From NCBI GenBank assembly GCA_030682175.1, contig JAUXOM010000134.1, positions 94,618 through 158,617 of the forward strand: a stretch of DNA of 64,000 nucleotides, given 5' to 3'. Source of the DNA: Rhodocyclaceae bacterium (GTDB taxonomy: Bacteria; Pseudomonadota; Gammaproteobacteria; Burkholderiales; Rhodocyclaceae). Under the pieces are notes generated by a model. It was given only the letters and a program-made list of their open reading frames with translations, did not search any database and was not told the origin of the DNA. Below, in pieces: positions 42,211-52,410 of the stretch. Both the position numbers and the translations under genes were made by a program. The first letter of the stretch is position 1, and the number at the start of each line of letters is the position of its first letter.

Positions 42211-42753
42211 ATGCGTGAGTTGAAACTGAGCAAAGCCTTTACCCTGATGGAATCAGGGCCGGTTGTCCTCGTGACGACCCATGATGGGCAGAAAGACAAC
42301 ATCATGACGATCTCCTGGACCATGGTGGTGGATTTCACTCCGGTATTTGCCATCACCACGGGTAAATGGAATCACTCTTTCGCGGCGTTGCGCAAGCATC
42401 GGGAGTGCGTCATTGCCATTCCCACGGTTGACCTGCTGGACAAGGTCGTCGGCATCGGGACCTGCTCCGGGGCAGACACGGACAAATTTGCCAGGTTCAA
42501 GCTCACACCCGTGCCGGGTAAGGTCGTCAGGGCGCCCCTGATCAAGGAGTGCCTCGCCAATATGGAATGCAAGCTCATCGACATCGTTAAAAAGCACAAC
42601 ATTGTCGTGTTGGAGGCGGTTGCCGCATATATCGATACCGCACGCAAGGAGACGCGCACGGTTCACGCTGTCGGCGACGGAACGTTCATCGTCGACGGGC
42701 GCAAGATCGACCGGAAGAAGATGATGGCCGCCAAGCTCCCCTACGGCGTTTAG
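42211..42753 (+). CDS. Flavin reductase family protein (FMN-binding split barrel)
   Basis: A 180-residue protein with the FMN-binding split-barrel pattern: SGPVVLVTTHDGQKDNIMTI, SWTMVVDFTPVFAITTGKWN and VIAIPTVDLLDKVVGIGTCS. A GGAGG sequence lies 10 bases before the ATG. Members reduce flavins or serve as reductase partners; partner unknown. Confidence 0.88.
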   Translation: MRELKLSKAFTLMESGPVVLVTTHDGQKDNIMTISWTMVVDFTPVFAITTGKWNHSFAALRKHRECVIAIPTVDLLDKVVGIGTCSGADTDKFARFKLTPVPGKVVRAPLIKECLANMECKLIDIVKKHNIVVLEAVAAYIDTARKETRTVHAVGDGTFIVDGRKIDRKKMMAAKLPYGV

Positions 42754-42791
42754 CGTTCATTGGCCCGCCACCATGACGAATGCAACCATGA

Positions 42792-42872
42792 GGGCTCGGA
42801 CCACGGTTTCCGCCGTACCCCATGCGGGGCACGCCGTACCGCCAGCGCCGACTTTCGGTTCCAGCTGGGCAG
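42792..42872. repeat. Partial MITE-like element with 22-bp core
   Basis: GACCACGGTTTCCGCCG, then the block GTACCCCATGCGGGGCACG and the core at 42834-42855, followed by GGTTCCAGCTGGGCAG. The ends are missing. Confidence 0.7.
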
Positions 42873-42957
42873 TGAAATCGTGCTCGCCGGTCAGTGCCCG
42901 CCTTGACCCACGGTCTCGGAGCCGGATTAAGCTGCTGGTTTTCCCAATGAGGCGAAA

Positions 42958-43326
42958 ATGATTCATCTGCCAAAAGCCGTGAAGGCGTGGAACCAGCCGG
43001 ACTTCCGCGCGACGCTCAAGCTTGAGATCGAGCAGCTGCCGGGCGGCCAATTGCCGCTGCAGCAGTGTCTGTCTTCCAGCAGCCATGCCCTGGATGACGG
43101 AGTCAGCGTGATGGTCCTCGGCGTCAGTGACGATCCTGGCTTCATCCATGCCAGGGTGGGCGTGTTCTTTTCCGGCATCATTGCCGGCTGCAGTTGCGCC
43201 GATGATCCCACGCCGGTCGACACGCAGAACGAATACTGCGAACTGCGGCTGACCATCGCCAAGGCGACGGCCGAGACTGCGGTCACGCCCCTGGCCGACC
43301 GGGAGGAAGATGCCGGGCCGGGATAA
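42958..43326 (+). CDS. Small conserved hypothetical protein
   Basis: A 122-residue protein beginning MIHLPKAVKAWNQPDFRATL and followed by KLEIEQLPGGQLPLQQCLSS. No domain is recognised. It contains several cysteines (AGCSCADDP). The coding frame is uninterrupted and codon use resembles neighbours. It may be a small regulatory or binding protein; no function is claimed. Confidence 0.6.
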   Translation: MIHLPKAVKAWNQPDFRATLKLEIEQLPGGQLPLQQCLSSSSHALDDGVSVMVLGVSDDPGFIHARVGVFFSGIIAGCSCADDPTPVDTQNEYCELRLTIAKATAETAVTPLADREEDAGPG

Positions 43327-43467
43327 TGCCGGCAGCCTAGCAATCCACCCCATATTCAGATTGCCACCGTGTCCAGGCGCAATAAATTTTCCGGCAATTC
43401 CATTGGGTTCGCTGCAGAATGCGGCCTGTAAAGACTTTTTCCACGGCTTCGTTGAACCTCGCATCTG

Positions 43468-44004
43468 ATGTCGCGCATACTCCTCGCCTACTCGACCGTT
43501 GACGGCCACACCCGCAAAATCTGCGACCGGCTGCGCCGCTGTCTGGAGAGTCAGGGGCACGCAGTGACACTGGCCGCCCTCGGTGACACGGCGCCTGCGG
43601 ACGTGACCTCCCATGACAAGGTCGTGATCGGCGCCAGCATCCGTTACGGCAAGCATCGTCAAGAGGTCTTCGACTTCATCCGGGTCAACCAACATGCGCT
43701 GGCGGACAGGCCCGGTGCCTTTTTCACCGTCAATGTCGTTGCCCGCAAGCCAGGGAAGGACTCGCCCGATACGAACCCGTACATGAAGGCCTTCAGGCGG
43801 CAGACCAGCCAGACGGTCTGGCGGCCTGCCCTGCTCGGCGTGTTCGCCGGCAAGATCGATTATCAGGGCTACAGCTTCTTCGACCGCCAGATGATCCGCT
43901 TCATCATGTGGCTGACCCACGGGCCGACGGGCGCACATGACTGCGTTGAGTTCACGAATTGGGCGAGCGTGGATGATTTCGGAGAACGCATCTCGCAACT
44001 TTAG
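43468..44004 (+). CDS. hemG: Menaquinone-dependent protoporphyrinogen oxidase, flavodoxin type
   Basis: Oxidises protoporphyrinogen IX in haem synthesis, linked to the quinone pool. The 178-residue protein starts MSRILLAYSTVDGHTRKICD, a flavodoxin FMN-binding loop, and has VVIGASIRYGKHRQEVFDFI and GKIDYQGYSFFDRQMIRFIM, both hallmarks of HemG. Length matches E. coli HemG (181). Such enzymes work with quinones other than menaquinone too. Confidence 0.92.
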   Translation: MSRILLAYSTVDGHTRKICDRLRRCLESQGHAVTLAALGDTAPADVTSHDKVVIGASIRYGKHRQEVFDFIRVNQHALADRPGAFFTVNVVARKPGKDSPDTNPYMKAFRRQTSQTVWRPALLGVFAGKIDYQGYSFFDRQMIRFIMWLTHGPTGAHDCVEFTNWASVDDFGERISQL

Positions 44005-44036
44005 TCAAACCGGGTTAGCTCAGATCACGGTTTGCG

Positions 44037-44058
44037 CCGTACCGCCAGCGCCGACTTT
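44037..44058 (+). repeat. 22-bp dispersed repeat, intergenic copy
   Basis: Preceded by CACGGTTTGCG, a fragment of the MITE left half. It lies between the convergent hemG and rlmF genes. Confidence 0.82.
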
Positions 44059-44112
44059 TGCATGACTCGACCCTGGTCCCATTTCCCAGCCAACCCAGCA
44101 TCATGCGGCAGG

Positions 44113-45066
44113 TCACCAGCGCGCCTTGCGCCATGCCGCCTGCTGCACTGGATTCAGGAAAGTCCAGGCAATCAGGCGGCTTTTCTTTTGGCCCTGGCTC
44201 ATGGCGATGGTTTTGTGTTCAAGCACTTTGGATTGCTTCAGCGCCGCGGATATGCCGGGCAAGCTCGCCGCTTTCGACACCAGCGTGCTGAACCAGAAAC
44301 AACGCGTGGAAATCTGCGCGCTTTCCTTGATCATTTGTTGGATAAAGGATTGCTCGCCCCCCGGGCACCACAATTCCGCTTCCTGACCACCGAAATTCAA
44401 GCCCGGGTTTGTCGTGCGCCCGCCCTCCGGTTTTCCGAGATTTTGCCATTTGCGCTGTGTGCCGGCGCGCGCCTCGGCCAGGGACGCATGAAATGGCGGA
44501 TTGCACATCGTCAGGTCAAACCATTCATCGGCAAGGACCATGTTTTTCAGAATCGCGGCGGCTGATGGCTGCAGGCGCAACGTGATCTGCTGCGCCAGAG
44601 CGGGGTTGGCATCCAGAATCGCCTGGGCATTTTCCAGCGCAGCCGGATTGATGTCGGTGGCGACAAAGCGCCAGCCGAATTCGCTGGCGCCGATCAAAGG
44701 GTAGATGCAGTTGGCCCCCGTACCAATATCCAACACCTGCACCGTCTTGGTTGCTGGTATGACGCCGCGATTTTTGTCGGCCAGCAGATCAGCCAGATAA
44801 TGCAGGTAATCGGCCCGTCCCGGCACCGATGGGCAAAGATTCTGCGGCGGGATGTCCCATCCTTGAATGCGGTAGCTGTCTTTGAGTATGGCGCGATTCA
44901 AAGCCTTGACCGCATGCGGGTTGGCGAAATCGATACTCAGTTCGCCATGGGCGTTGACGCCAACATAATTGCCCAGTTCGGCATCAGCCTGTATCAAGCG
45001 TGGAAAGTCATACCGCCCCCCATGGCGGTTACGCGGATGCAGTTTGCCTGCCAGTATTGTCATCAT
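44113..45066 (-). CDS. rlmF: 23S rRNA (adenine-1618-N6)-methyltransferase RlmF
   Basis: Methylates A1618 of 23S rRNA. The 317-residue protein starts [20 protein letters not shown] and contains [15 protein letters not shown] (SAM motif) and [16 protein letters not shown] (NPPFH catalytic motif), then [23 protein letters not shown] 45064-45066 is used; upstream extensions overlap the divergent prfC region. Confidence 0.93.
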   Translation of the reverse strand: MMTILAGKLHPRNRHGGRYDFPRLIQADAELGNYVGVNAHGELSIDFANPHAVKALNRAILKDSYRIQGWDIPPQNLCPSVPGRADYLHYLADLLADKNRGVIPATKTVQVLDIGTGANCIYPLIGASEFGWRFVATDINPAALENAQAILDANPALAQQITLRLQPSAAAILKNMVLADEWFDLTMCNPPFHASLAEARAGTQRKWQNLGKPEGGRTTNPGLNFGGQEAELWCPGGEQSFIQQMIKESAQISTRCFWFSTLVSKAASLPGISAALKQSKVLEHKTIAMSQGQKKSRLIAWTFLNPVQQAAWRKARW

Positions 45067-45163
45067 CACTTGATCCCGTGCTCGCCGAACTGCACGACGC
45101 GGCCGCATTCTATTCGCTGCAGGCGGATGTCAAACTTGGTCCGGCGTTGGTGGCCGGGATTGA

Positions 45164-45185
45164 ACGAACCGCCAGCGCCGACTTT
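45164..45185 (+). repeat. 22-bp dispersed repeat next to the prfC promoter
   Basis: Core ends at 45185; ten bases later comes GTCGTATAAT (TATAAT at 45195-45200), 25 bases before the prfC start. The repeat therefore occupies where a -35 box would lie. Confidence 0.75.
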
Positions 45186-45224
45186 AGCCGGTCGTATAAT
45201 CCGTCCCTTTTTCAGATTGCCGCC

Positions 45225-46799
45225 GTGTCCAAGCTCGCCCACGAAATCGCCCGTCGCCGCACCTTTGCCATTATTTCGCACCCGGATGCGGGCAAGACCA
45301 CGTTGACCGAGAAGCTGCTGTGGTTCGGCGGCGCGATTCAGGTCGCTGGCGAAGTGCGCGCCCGCAAGGCGGCGCGCCATGCCACCTCGGACTGGATGGA
45401 ACTGGAAAAGCAGCGCGGCATTTCGGTCACCTCGTCGGTGATGCAGTTTCCCTACCGCGAGTGCATGATCAACCTGCTCGATACGCCGGGCCACGAGGAC
45501 TTCTCGGAAGACACCTACCGCACGCTCACCGCCGTCGATTCGGCCACCATGGTGATCGACTCGGTGAACGGCGTCGAGGCGCAGACCATCAAGCTGCTCA
45601 ACGTCTGCCGCTTGCGCGACACGCCGATCATCACCTTCATCAACAAGCTCGACCGCGAAGGCCGCGCGCCGATCGACCTGCTGGACGAGATCGAAGCGGT
45701 GCTGCAGATCCAGTGCGCGCCGATGACCTGGCCGATCGGCATGGGCAAGGGCTTTCGCGGCGTTTACGACCTCTACGACGACAGCATTCTATTCTTCGAC
45801 CCGCAGGCGGAAAAAGGCACCTCGCGGGTCATCGACGGTCTGGACAACCCGCTGCTCGACGAACTGCTCGGCTATCAGGCCGGCGAGCTGCGGCAGGAAA
45901 TCGAGCTGGTGCGCGGCGCTTCGCATACCTTCGACAAGGATGCCTATCTGGCCGGCAAGCAGACGCCGGTGTTCTTCGGCTCGGCGATCAACAACTTCGG
46001 CGTGCAATCGCTGCTCGACGCCATTGTCGACCTGTCCCCCGCGCCCCTGCACCGCGCCGCTGCCACGCGTCAGGTCGAACCGCTGGAGCCGAAGTTTTCC
46101 GGCTTCGTGTTCAAGATCCAGGCCAACATGGACCCCAAGCACCGCGACCGCATCGCCTTCGTACGCGTCTGTTCCGGGCGCTTCGAGCGCGGCATCAAGC
46201 TGAAGCAGTTGTCTACCGGCAAGACGCTGGCGGTGAACAACGCCATCACCTTCATGGCGCAGGACCGCAACACCACCGACGAAGCCTGGCCCGGCGACAT
46301 CATCGGCATTCCCAACCACGGCACCGTGGTGCTGGGCGACAGTTTCACCGAAGGCGAGGAGTTGAAGTTCACCGGCATCCCCTGTTTTGCGCCGGAACAT
46401 TTCCGCCGCGCGCAGATTCGCAATCCGATGAAGATGAAGCAGTTGCAGAAGGGCCTGCAACAGCTCGCCGAGGAAGGCGCAACCCAGCTGTTCAAGCCGC
46501 TGGCCAGTAACGACCTGATTCTCGGCGCCGTCGGCACCCTGCAGTTCGACGTGGTTGCCCACCGGCTCGAATTCGAATACGGCGTCGACTGCTTCTTCGA
46601 GCCCGTCAATGTCGCCACCGCGCGCTGGTTGCGCGGTACGGATGCCGATTTGCAGGCCTTGGCCGACAAGGCGGGCGTCAACCTGGCGCTGGATGGCGCC
46701 GGCGATTACGTCTATCTCGCGCCGAACCGCGTCAACCTGCAGATGACACAGGAACGCCACCCCAATCTCATCTTTCTGGAAACCCGGGAAATTCACTGA
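45225..46799 (+). CDS. prfC: Peptide chain release factor 3
   Basis: A translational GTPase that recycles RF1/RF2. From GTG 45225 the product has 524 residues (E. coli 529). G1 [20 protein letters not shown]2/RF3 segment [21 protein letters not shown]3 [15 protein letters not shown] and G4 [14 protein letters not shown] are in order, with a typical RF3 C-terminal region ([20 protein letters not shown]). The frame is open for 75 codons upstream, but that part overlaps rlmF and a repeat, so the GTG is preferred. Confidence 0.95.
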   Translation: MSKLAHEIARRRTFAIISHPDAGKTTLTEKLLWFGGAIQVAGEVRARKAARHATSDWMELEKQRGISVTSSVMQFPYRECMINLLDTPGHEDFSEDTYRTLTAVDSATMVIDSVNGVEAQTIKLLNVCRLRDTPIITFINKLDREGRAPIDLLDEIEAVLQIQCAPMTWPIGMGKGFRGVYDLYDDSILFFDPQAEKGTSRVIDGLDNPLLDELLGYQAGELRQEIELVRGASHTFDKDAYLAGKQTPVFFGSAINNFGVQSLLDAIVDLSPAPLHRAAATRQVEPLEPKFSGFVFKIQANMDPKHRDRIAFVRVCSGRFERGIKLKQLSTGKTLAVNNAITFMAQDRNTTDEAWPGDIIGIPNHGTVVLGDSFTEGEELKFTGIPCFAPEHFRRAQIRNPMKMKQLQKGLQQLAEEGATQLFKPLASNDLILGAVGTLQFDVVAHRLEFEYGVDCFFEPVNVATARWLRGTDADLQALADKAGVNLALDGAGDYVYLAPNRVNLQMTQERHPNLIFLETREIH

Positions 46800-46802
46800 T
46801 TC

Positions 46803-46896
46803 GTCACAGCGGCGCAGGCCGCTGTCCAGATGTCTGAAAGCACACGATTCCGGCTTGCGCAGAAATGATGCATTTGGACTTGTTCGGCACTTCCTT
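46803..46896. repeat. Degenerate copy of the GTCAC...GAATGA MITE-like element
   Basis: GTCACAGCGGCGCAGGCCGC and GATTCCGGCTTGCGCAGAAA preserve the ends of the 67-bp repeat with several changes. CATTTGGACTTGTTCGGCAC resembles the right flank of the longer elements. Confidence 0.6.
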
Positions 46897-46910
46897 TACA
46901 GTGAGTCGCC

Positions 46911-49139
46911 ATGTTCGGAACCCTGACCCAGTTTTTCCAGCTTAACCGCCCCCGGCTGGTCGGCGATGCCTGGGGCGGGCTGGCGGCCATGCTGGTGGCG
47001 CTGCCCGCGGCGATTGCCTTCGGCGTCACCATCTTCGCGCCGCTGGGCGGCTCGCTGGCGGCGCATGGCGCGCTGGCCGGCATCCTCGGCGCCATCGCGC
47101 TCGGACTGATCGCCCCGGCCTTTGGCGGCAGCAGCCGGCTCATCACGGCACCCTGCGCGCCCGCCGCCGCCGTGCTGGCCGCGCTGGCGGTCGGCTTTGC
47201 CCAGCAAGGCGCGCCCGCCGAAACCATCATCCTGCTGCTGGCCCTGATCGGCCTGCTGGCCGGCGGCATCCAGATCTCGCTGGGGCTGGCCGGCATCGGC
47301 CGCCTGATCAACTACATCCCCTACCCCGTGGTCAGCGGCTATCTCTCCGGCGTCGGGCTGATCATCATCGGCAGCCAGATTCCCAAGTTGCTGGGCGCGC
47401 CAACCGGGACGACCTTGCTCGCCACGCTCGGCAGCCCGGGCCTGTGGGCCTGGCAAAGCATCGTCGTCGGCGCGGTGGTAATCATCACCATGTTGCAGGT
47501 GTCGCGCCTGACCACCGTGGTGCCGGCCGCCATCCTGGCCCTGCTGGCGGGAGTCGCCAGTTACCTGCTGCTCGGCCTGACGAACCCGGCCCTCCTCGAC
47601 ACGGCGGGCAACCCCCTGCTGGTCGGCGCACTGACCAGCAGCGAGGCCAGCCTCGGCGACAGCATCAGCCTGCACGTGCAGGCCCTGCGCGGCCTGGGCC
47701 TCAGCGTCGTCCTGCAGGTCCTCGTGCCGGCACTGACGCTGGCGCTGCTGCTCTCCATCGACACGCTGAAAACCTGCGTGGTGATCGACGCCCTGACCCG
47801 CACGCATCACGACTCGAACCGCACGCTGGTCGGCCAGGGGCTCGGCAACATGGCCGCAGCGCTGATTGGCGGCATTCCCGGCGCCGGCACCATGGGCGCT
47901 TCACTGATCAATGTTTCCAGCGGCGGCACCACCAGGGCATCAGGCATGATGACCGGCGTCTTTTCGCTCGCGGCATTCCTGGTGCTCGCGCCACTCATCG
48001 CCTGGGTGCCGGTTGCCGCACTGGCGGCGATTCTGCTGGTCATCGGCTTCCGCATGATCGACCGGCAAAGCCTGAACTTCTTCTCGACGGCATCGACGCG
48101 CGTCGACTTCTTCGTCATTCTGGCCGTGGTGCTGGTGGCGGTGTTCGGCAACCTGATCGCCGCGTCGGGTGTCGGCGTGGCGCTCGCCATGCTGCTGTTC
48201 ATCCGCGAACAAACCAAAAGCACGGTGATCCGCAACCGCATCGAGGGCAGCGAAATTCTCATGAAGCGCGCCCGCTCTCAGGCCGAGCGCGAGAAGCTGG
48301 AGCAGGAAAGCGGCGATATGGTCGTTTTCGAGTTGCAGGGCAGCCTGTTCTTCGGCACCGCCAACCAGTTGCATACCGCACTGGAGAAGGAAATCGGCCA
48401 GCGCAAATACGTCGTTCTGAGCATGCGCCGCGTACAGTCGCTCGATGTCACTGCCACTCATGTGCTTGAGCTGATCAAGGACCGTCTTGAGGAAAACGAC
48501 GCCTATCTGGTGTTCTGCGATATCCCCAAAGATCTGCCCAGCGGATTGAAAATGAAGCGCTTTCTCAAGGAAACCGGCGTGGTGCGGCCGACCAACAAGG
48601 CCTTCGCCTTCCGCCAGCTCGATGAGGCACTGGATTGGGTCAAGTTGCAAACGCTCGCCGAATCTCCGGCTGATACGGCTGCCGCCACCGTGCTCGACCT
48701 GCCCGCCATGCCGGCATTCGCCCACTGTTCGCCCGCATCCATCGCCGCGCTGGAAGCAGCGATGACGCTGCGCACCTTCAAGGCCGGCAATCGCGTGTTC
48801 AAGGCCGGCAACCCCGGCAACGAACTGTTCATCATCCGGCGCGGCGCGATCAAACTGCTGCTGCCGATTCGCAAGAAGGAGCATTATCATCTCGCCACCT
48901 GCGGCCCCGGCGAGATGATCGGCGGCAGAAGGTTTCTCGATGCCAGCGCAGACTCGGCGCATGCCTCCGACGCCGTGGCCCTCGGCGATGTTGAAGCCTA
49001 TGTATTGCCGCACGAGAATTTTGACGCGCTGGTGGATGCTCATCGCGGCGTGGCCATCGCTATTCTGAAGAGCCTGGGGAGCACGCTGGCGAGCCGGCTG
49101 AGCGTCACCATCGCCGAATTGCAGGCACTGCGCGGCTAG
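46911..49139 (+). CDS. SulP-family anion transporter with STAS and cyclic-nucleotide-binding domains
   Basis: A 742-residue inner-membrane protein. The first 430 residues are the SulP transport domain with many helices ([60 protein letters not shown]). Residues about 465-570 form a STAS domain ([40 protein letters not shown]). The last 120 residues resemble a Crp-like cyclic-nucleotide-binding domain ([37 protein letters not shown]). SulP members carry sulfate, bicarbonate or other anions; this three-domain form suggests gating by a nucleotide or other ligand. No upstream partner gene. Confidence 0.9.
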   Translation: MFGTLTQFFQLNRPRLVGDAWGGLAAMLVALPAAIAFGVTIFAPLGGSLAAHGALAGILGAIALGLIAPAFGGSSRLITAPCAPAAAVLAALAVGFAQQGAPAETIILLLALIGLLAGGIQISLGLAGIGRLINYIPYPVVSGYLSGVGLIIIGSQIPKLLGAPTGTTLLATLGSPGLWAWQSIVVGAVVIITMLQVSRLTTVVPAAILALLAGVASYLLLGLTNPALLDTAGNPLLVGALTSSEASLGDSISLHVQALRGLGLSVVLQVLVPALTLALLLSIDTLKTCVVIDALTRTHHDSNRTLVGQGLGNMAAALIGGIPGAGTMGASLINVSSGGTTRASGMMTGVFSLAAFLVLAPLIAWVPVAALAAILLVIGFRMIDRQSLNFFSTASTRVDFFVILAVVLVAVFGNLIAASGVGVALAMLLFIREQTKSTVIRNRIEGSEILMKRARSQAEREKLEQESGDMVVFELQGSLFFGTANQLHTALEKEIGQRKYVVLSMRRVQSLDVTATHVLELIKDRLEENDAYLVFCDIPKDLPSGLKMKRFLKETGVVRPTNKAFAFRQLDEALDWVKLQTLAESPADTAAATVLDLPAMPAFAHCSPASIAALEAAMTLRTFKAGNRVFKAGNPGNELFIIRRGAIKLLLPIRKKEHYHLATCGPGEMIGGRRFLDASADSAHASDAVALGDVEAYVLPHENFDALVDAHRGVAIAILKSLGSTLASRLSVTIAELQALRG

Positions 49140-49295
49140 TACCCGCCCTCCCGCAAGCGGGAGAGGGAAGCTATCTGCCTCCTCTCTCCCTCTGGGAGAG
49201 AGGTCGGGAGAGAGGGAGTGGCCCGGCGGCAAGGCTGCTGTCGGGTGTTTTTCGGCGCGTATAATCGGCCGATTTTGCAGATTCGAGAATCCACC

Positions 49296-50400
49296 ATGGA
49301 AGCAGAACGCATCAACGCCGTCGCCCACCACATCGCCGACCTCGCAGCGCGCGGCGATCAGCTCCGGAGGTATCTTTGACTACGCTGGCAAAGCAGAAAA
49401 ACTCGCCGAGCTGAAGCAGGTCATGGAAGACCCCGGCATCTGGAACGATGCCGCGCGCGCCCAGTCACTGGGCAAGGAAAAGAAATCCCTCGAAGCCGTC
49501 GTGCTCACCCTCTCCGGCGTGCAGCAGCAGCTCAAGGACGCCAGTGATCTGTTCGACCTCGCCAAGGAAGAGGCCGACGAAGAAACGCTCGCCTCGGTCG
49601 AAGCCGACCTCGCCACGGTTGAAGCGAAAGTGGCCGACCTCGAATTTCGCCGCATGTTTTCCAATCCGGCCGACCCGAACAACTGCTTCATCGACATCCA
49701 GGCTGGCGCCGGCGGCACCGAAGCCTGCGACTGGGCCAGCATGTTGCTGCGCCAGTACCTCAAGTACTGCGAGAAAAAAGGCTTCAAGACCGAGATACTG
49801 GAACAGACCGACGGCGATGTCGCCGGCATCCGCAGCGCGGCGCTCAAGGTCGAGGGCGATTATGCCTATGGCTATTTGCGCACCGAAACCGGCGTGCACC
49901 GCCTGGTGCGCAAGTCGCCCTTCGATTCGTCCGGCGGCCGCCACACCAGCTTCGCCAGCCTGTATGTCTATCCGGAAATCGACGACTCCATCGAAGTCGA
50001 GATCAACCCCGCCGACCTGCGCGTCGACACCTTCCGCGCTTCCGGTGCCGGCGGCCAGCACATCAACAAGACCGACTCGGCGATCCGCATCACGCATAAC
50101 CCGACCGGTATCGTCGTGCAGTGCCAGAACGACCGCTCCCAACACAAGAACCGCGCCGAGGCGATGAAGATGCTGAAAGCACGCCTGTACGAACTGGAAA
50201 TGCGCAAACGCCAGGCCGCGGCCGACGTGCTCGAAGCCGGCAAAACCGACGTCGGCTGGGGCCACCAGATTCGCAGCTATGTGCTCGACAATTCCCGCAT
50301 CAAGGATCTGCGCACCAACGTCGAGATTTCCAATACCCAGAAGGTGCTCGACGGCGATCTGGATCAGTTCATCCAAGCGAGTTTGAAGCAGGGGGTATAG
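49296..50400 (+). CDS. prfB: Peptide chain release factor 2 with programmed +1 frameshift
   Basis: Recognises UGA/UAA stop codons. The gene starts ATG 49296 ([17 protein letters not shown]) and reaches an in-frame TGA at 49377-49379 within TATCTTTGAC, preceded by the internal Shine-Dalgarno-like CGGAGG. After the shift the frame continues GAC TAC ([12 protein letters not shown]) to 50400, about 367 residues. [19 protein letters not shown] (contains the GGQ-upstream core) and [17 protein letters not shown] (GGQ) are seen, and the SPF anticodon-like motif appears as [11 protein letters not shown]. This is the well-known autoregulatory frameshift, not a broken gene. A TATAAT is at 49260-49265; the gap from 49140 holds GC-rich hairpins. 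Confidence 0.95.
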
Positions 50401-50408
50401 GCGGCGCC

Positions 50409-51689
50409 ATGGTGCATGAGGCACGGCTACCGCCGACCGAAACCGACGAACGTCTCGCCGCCTACCTCGCTCCCTCCATCGTCGCCGACGATCTGCCGGG
50501 GCTGTTCCCCCTCCTCCAGCATCCAGCGCTGCTTGCCGCCTTTGGCGCGCTGTTTCACGGCAGCCTCGCGGCAGCGCAGATACGCCTGCTGGTTCTGCGC
50601 GAAATCGGCCAGCGCAGCGCAGCGCCGCGCTGGAGTCGGCGCGAGATCGACACCCATTTCGCCTATCTCGATCCGGCCAAGCTCGACACCGTCATCAAGC
50701 GCCTCGCCGATAACGAACTGCTGCTGTGGGACAACGAAGGCCGCGACTACCGGGTTTCCACCCTCGGCCACGGCGCGCTGGCGGCGCTTTCCGCGTTGAT
50801 GCAGTTCGCCGACGGCGAGGACGCCGGCCTTGGTTTCCTCGCCGCGCAACTGGCCGGCGGCGCGGCCGCCGGTCGCATCGCGCCAGACCATCTGGCGCAG
50901 ATGCTCTCGCGCCTGGCCGAACTCGAAGAAGACTTCGCCGCCGCCGTGCGCTCCGGGTCGGAACTACAACTCGTCTCAGCGCAGGAACGCTGGCAATCGG
51001 TTTTCCTGTGGATGGAAAAAGGTACCGCGGCGATCAAGACGCTGACCCGCGACGACCTGCTCGACGCCGCCGGCTGGCGACTGGCGCAGGAAATCGGCCA
51101 GCGTCAGTCACGACTGATGCGCATGACCGGCGTATTCGGCCGCGAACTCGCCGCCATGGCGCGTCAGCGCGTGCATCTGTCGCAAGGTGGACTGAGCTCG
51201 ACCGAACTGGCCGCATGGCTCAAAACGCGCACGCCCACCACGCTGGCGGCATGCGCCGACAGCGCTATCGCCTTTGTCCCCGAACCGCTGTTCGTCACCC
51301 CCGATGTGCTGCTCGACGTCGCCGAAGCCGAACTACTGCGCGAAAAAGTCGGCTCTGGCGGGACGGCGCTGCCCGCCCCAGAGGATGTCGCTGAAACGCA
51401 CGATTTCGCCGCCCCGCTGCCGCCGCAACTGCCGGCGCTGGTCGCCCTGCTTGCCGGCCTCGCCGAACGCACGTCCGTCGCCGACGCCGTCGTCGCCGAC
51501 GGCTGGCGCGAAGCTGCCTACCGTTTCTCGCTGCTGCCGCTGATCGGCGAGGCAACCGATGATCCGACCCTGGCAGATCTGGCCGGTCTGCCGCTCGACA
51601 TTGTCGCCGCCAGCGACGCATTGCAGCTGGTCGCGCGGCATGCGGTGCATTTGATCGAAGACCTGCATCTGGAACCCCAGCATGACTGA
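50409..51689 (+). CDS. jetA: Wadjet-like kleisin subunit (JetA-like)
   Basis: A 426-residue protein, first of four overlapping genes. Predicted helical with a winged-helix-like N-terminal part (LRLLVLREIGQRSAAPRWSR-like segment, TVIKRLADNELLLWDNEGRD) and a later coiled region, as expected of a kleisin that bridges an SMC dimer. No enzymatic motif is seen. It differs from the DUF3375 JetA of type I systems, so the subtype is not assigned. It starts 8 bases after prfB and overlaps the next gene by 8 bases. A reverse copy of the 22-bp repeat (51345-51366) reads in frame as KVGSGGTA. Confidence 0.72.
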   Translation: MVHEARLPPTETDERLAAYLAPSIVADDLPGLFPLLQHPALLAAFGALFHGSLAAAQIRLLVLREIGQRSAAPRWSRREIDTHFAYLDPAKLDTVIKRLADNELLLWDNEGRDYRVSTLGHGALAALSALMQFADGEDAGLGFLAAQLAGGAAAGRIAPDHLAQMLSRLAELEEDFAAAVRSGSELQLVSAQERWQSVFLWMEKGTAAIKTLTRDDLLDAAGWRLAQEIGQRQSRLMRMTGVFGRELAAMARQRVHLSQGGLSSTELAAWLKTRTPTTLAACADSAIAFVPEPLFVTPDVLLDVAEAELLREKVGSGGTALPAPEDVAETHDFAAPLPPQLPALVALLAGLAERTSVADAVVADGWREAAYRFSLLPLIGEATDDPTLADLAGLPLDIVAASDALQLVARHAVHLIEDLHLEPQHD

Positions 51690-52410
51690 CCCACAAACCG
51701 ATTGCGCCCGCCTCATCGCCCAACTGCTCGCCACGCGCTTTGTGCCGCGCACCGCGCCGCTCGCCCAACGCGCGCTGATTGATATCGACTTTCGCGTCGA
51801 GGTGGAACGGCGGCTGGCCGAAAGCGGCCTGCGCCTGCTCGCCAACCCCTTCGCCGAACACCTCGCCGTCGCCTTGCATCACGATGCCGAGCAGGCGGTA
51901 TTCGGTCTGGGCGCGACCTGGCTCAACAACAACTTCGGCCTGACGCGCGATGGCGTGGCGCTGCTGGTGCTGCTGTGGGCTTTGATCGTCCTGCCCAAAC
52001 GCGAGCGCCAGTGGTCGCGCGACGCCGATCAGCAATCCGACATGTTCGGCGCCGCCAAGCCGCTGCCCGCCGCCGCCGAAGCCGCGCGCGGCATCGCCGA
52101 AAGCACGCTGCGCGCCGATTACGCCGACGCCTGCGGCGGCTGGACGCGCATCAACATGAACCTCGGCATCCTTTCGCGGCTGGGCTTCATCGAACGCCGC
52201 AACAAGATCATTCACGAAGGCCCGCTGCTCGACCTCGCGCTTGATTACGAAACCCTCGCACCGCGCCTGATCGACGGGGCGCTCGCCGATCTGCTGGCCA
52301 GCAAGCCGCCCGCTGCCGTCCCACCAGCGCCGACTTTCGCGAGCAGCGCGCCGCCGGACACCGCAAGCCTCGTCAAATCCGCAGCGGCTGCCTTGAATCA
52401 GGACGACTGA
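51682..52410 (+). CDS. jetB: Wadjet-like KITE subunit (JetB-like)
   Basis: A 242-residue protein with two winged-helix-like parts (GATWLNNNFGLTRDGVALLV; LRADYADACGGWTRINMNLG; LSRLGFIERRNKIIHEGP), matching the size and position of JetB/MksE KITE proteins. It overlaps jetA by 8 bases (ATGACTGA) and jetC by one (TGATG). Near its C-terminus (52316-52337) the 22-bp repeat is inserted in frame and encodes AVPPAPTF within a proline/alanine-rich linker. Confidence 0.72.
   Translation: MTDPQTDCARLIAQLLATRFVPRTAPLAQRALIDIDFRVEVERRLAESGLRLLANPFAEHLAVALHHDAEQAVFGLGATWLNNNFGLTRDGVALLVLLWALIVLPKRERQWSRDADQQSDMFGAAKPLPAAAEAARGIAESTLRADYADACGGWTRINMNLGILSRLGFIERRNKIIHEGPLLDLALDYETLAPRLIDGALADLLASKPPAAVPPAPTFASSAPPDTASLVKSAAAALNQDD

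Noticed and set aside
31763..45185. Regularly recurring short repeats suggested a CRISPR array
   Set aside because: Copies are hundreds to thousands of bases apart, on both strands and inside genes, without uniform spacers or cas genes.
47940..49331. 463-residue minus-strand frame opposite the SulP gene
   Set aside because: The sulP product has clear domains on the plus strand; the antisense frame has none.
49296..49379. prfB looked like a gene broken by an early stop codon
   Set aside because: The stop is at the conserved CTT-TGA programmed frameshift site with an upstream Shine-Dalgarno-like sequence.
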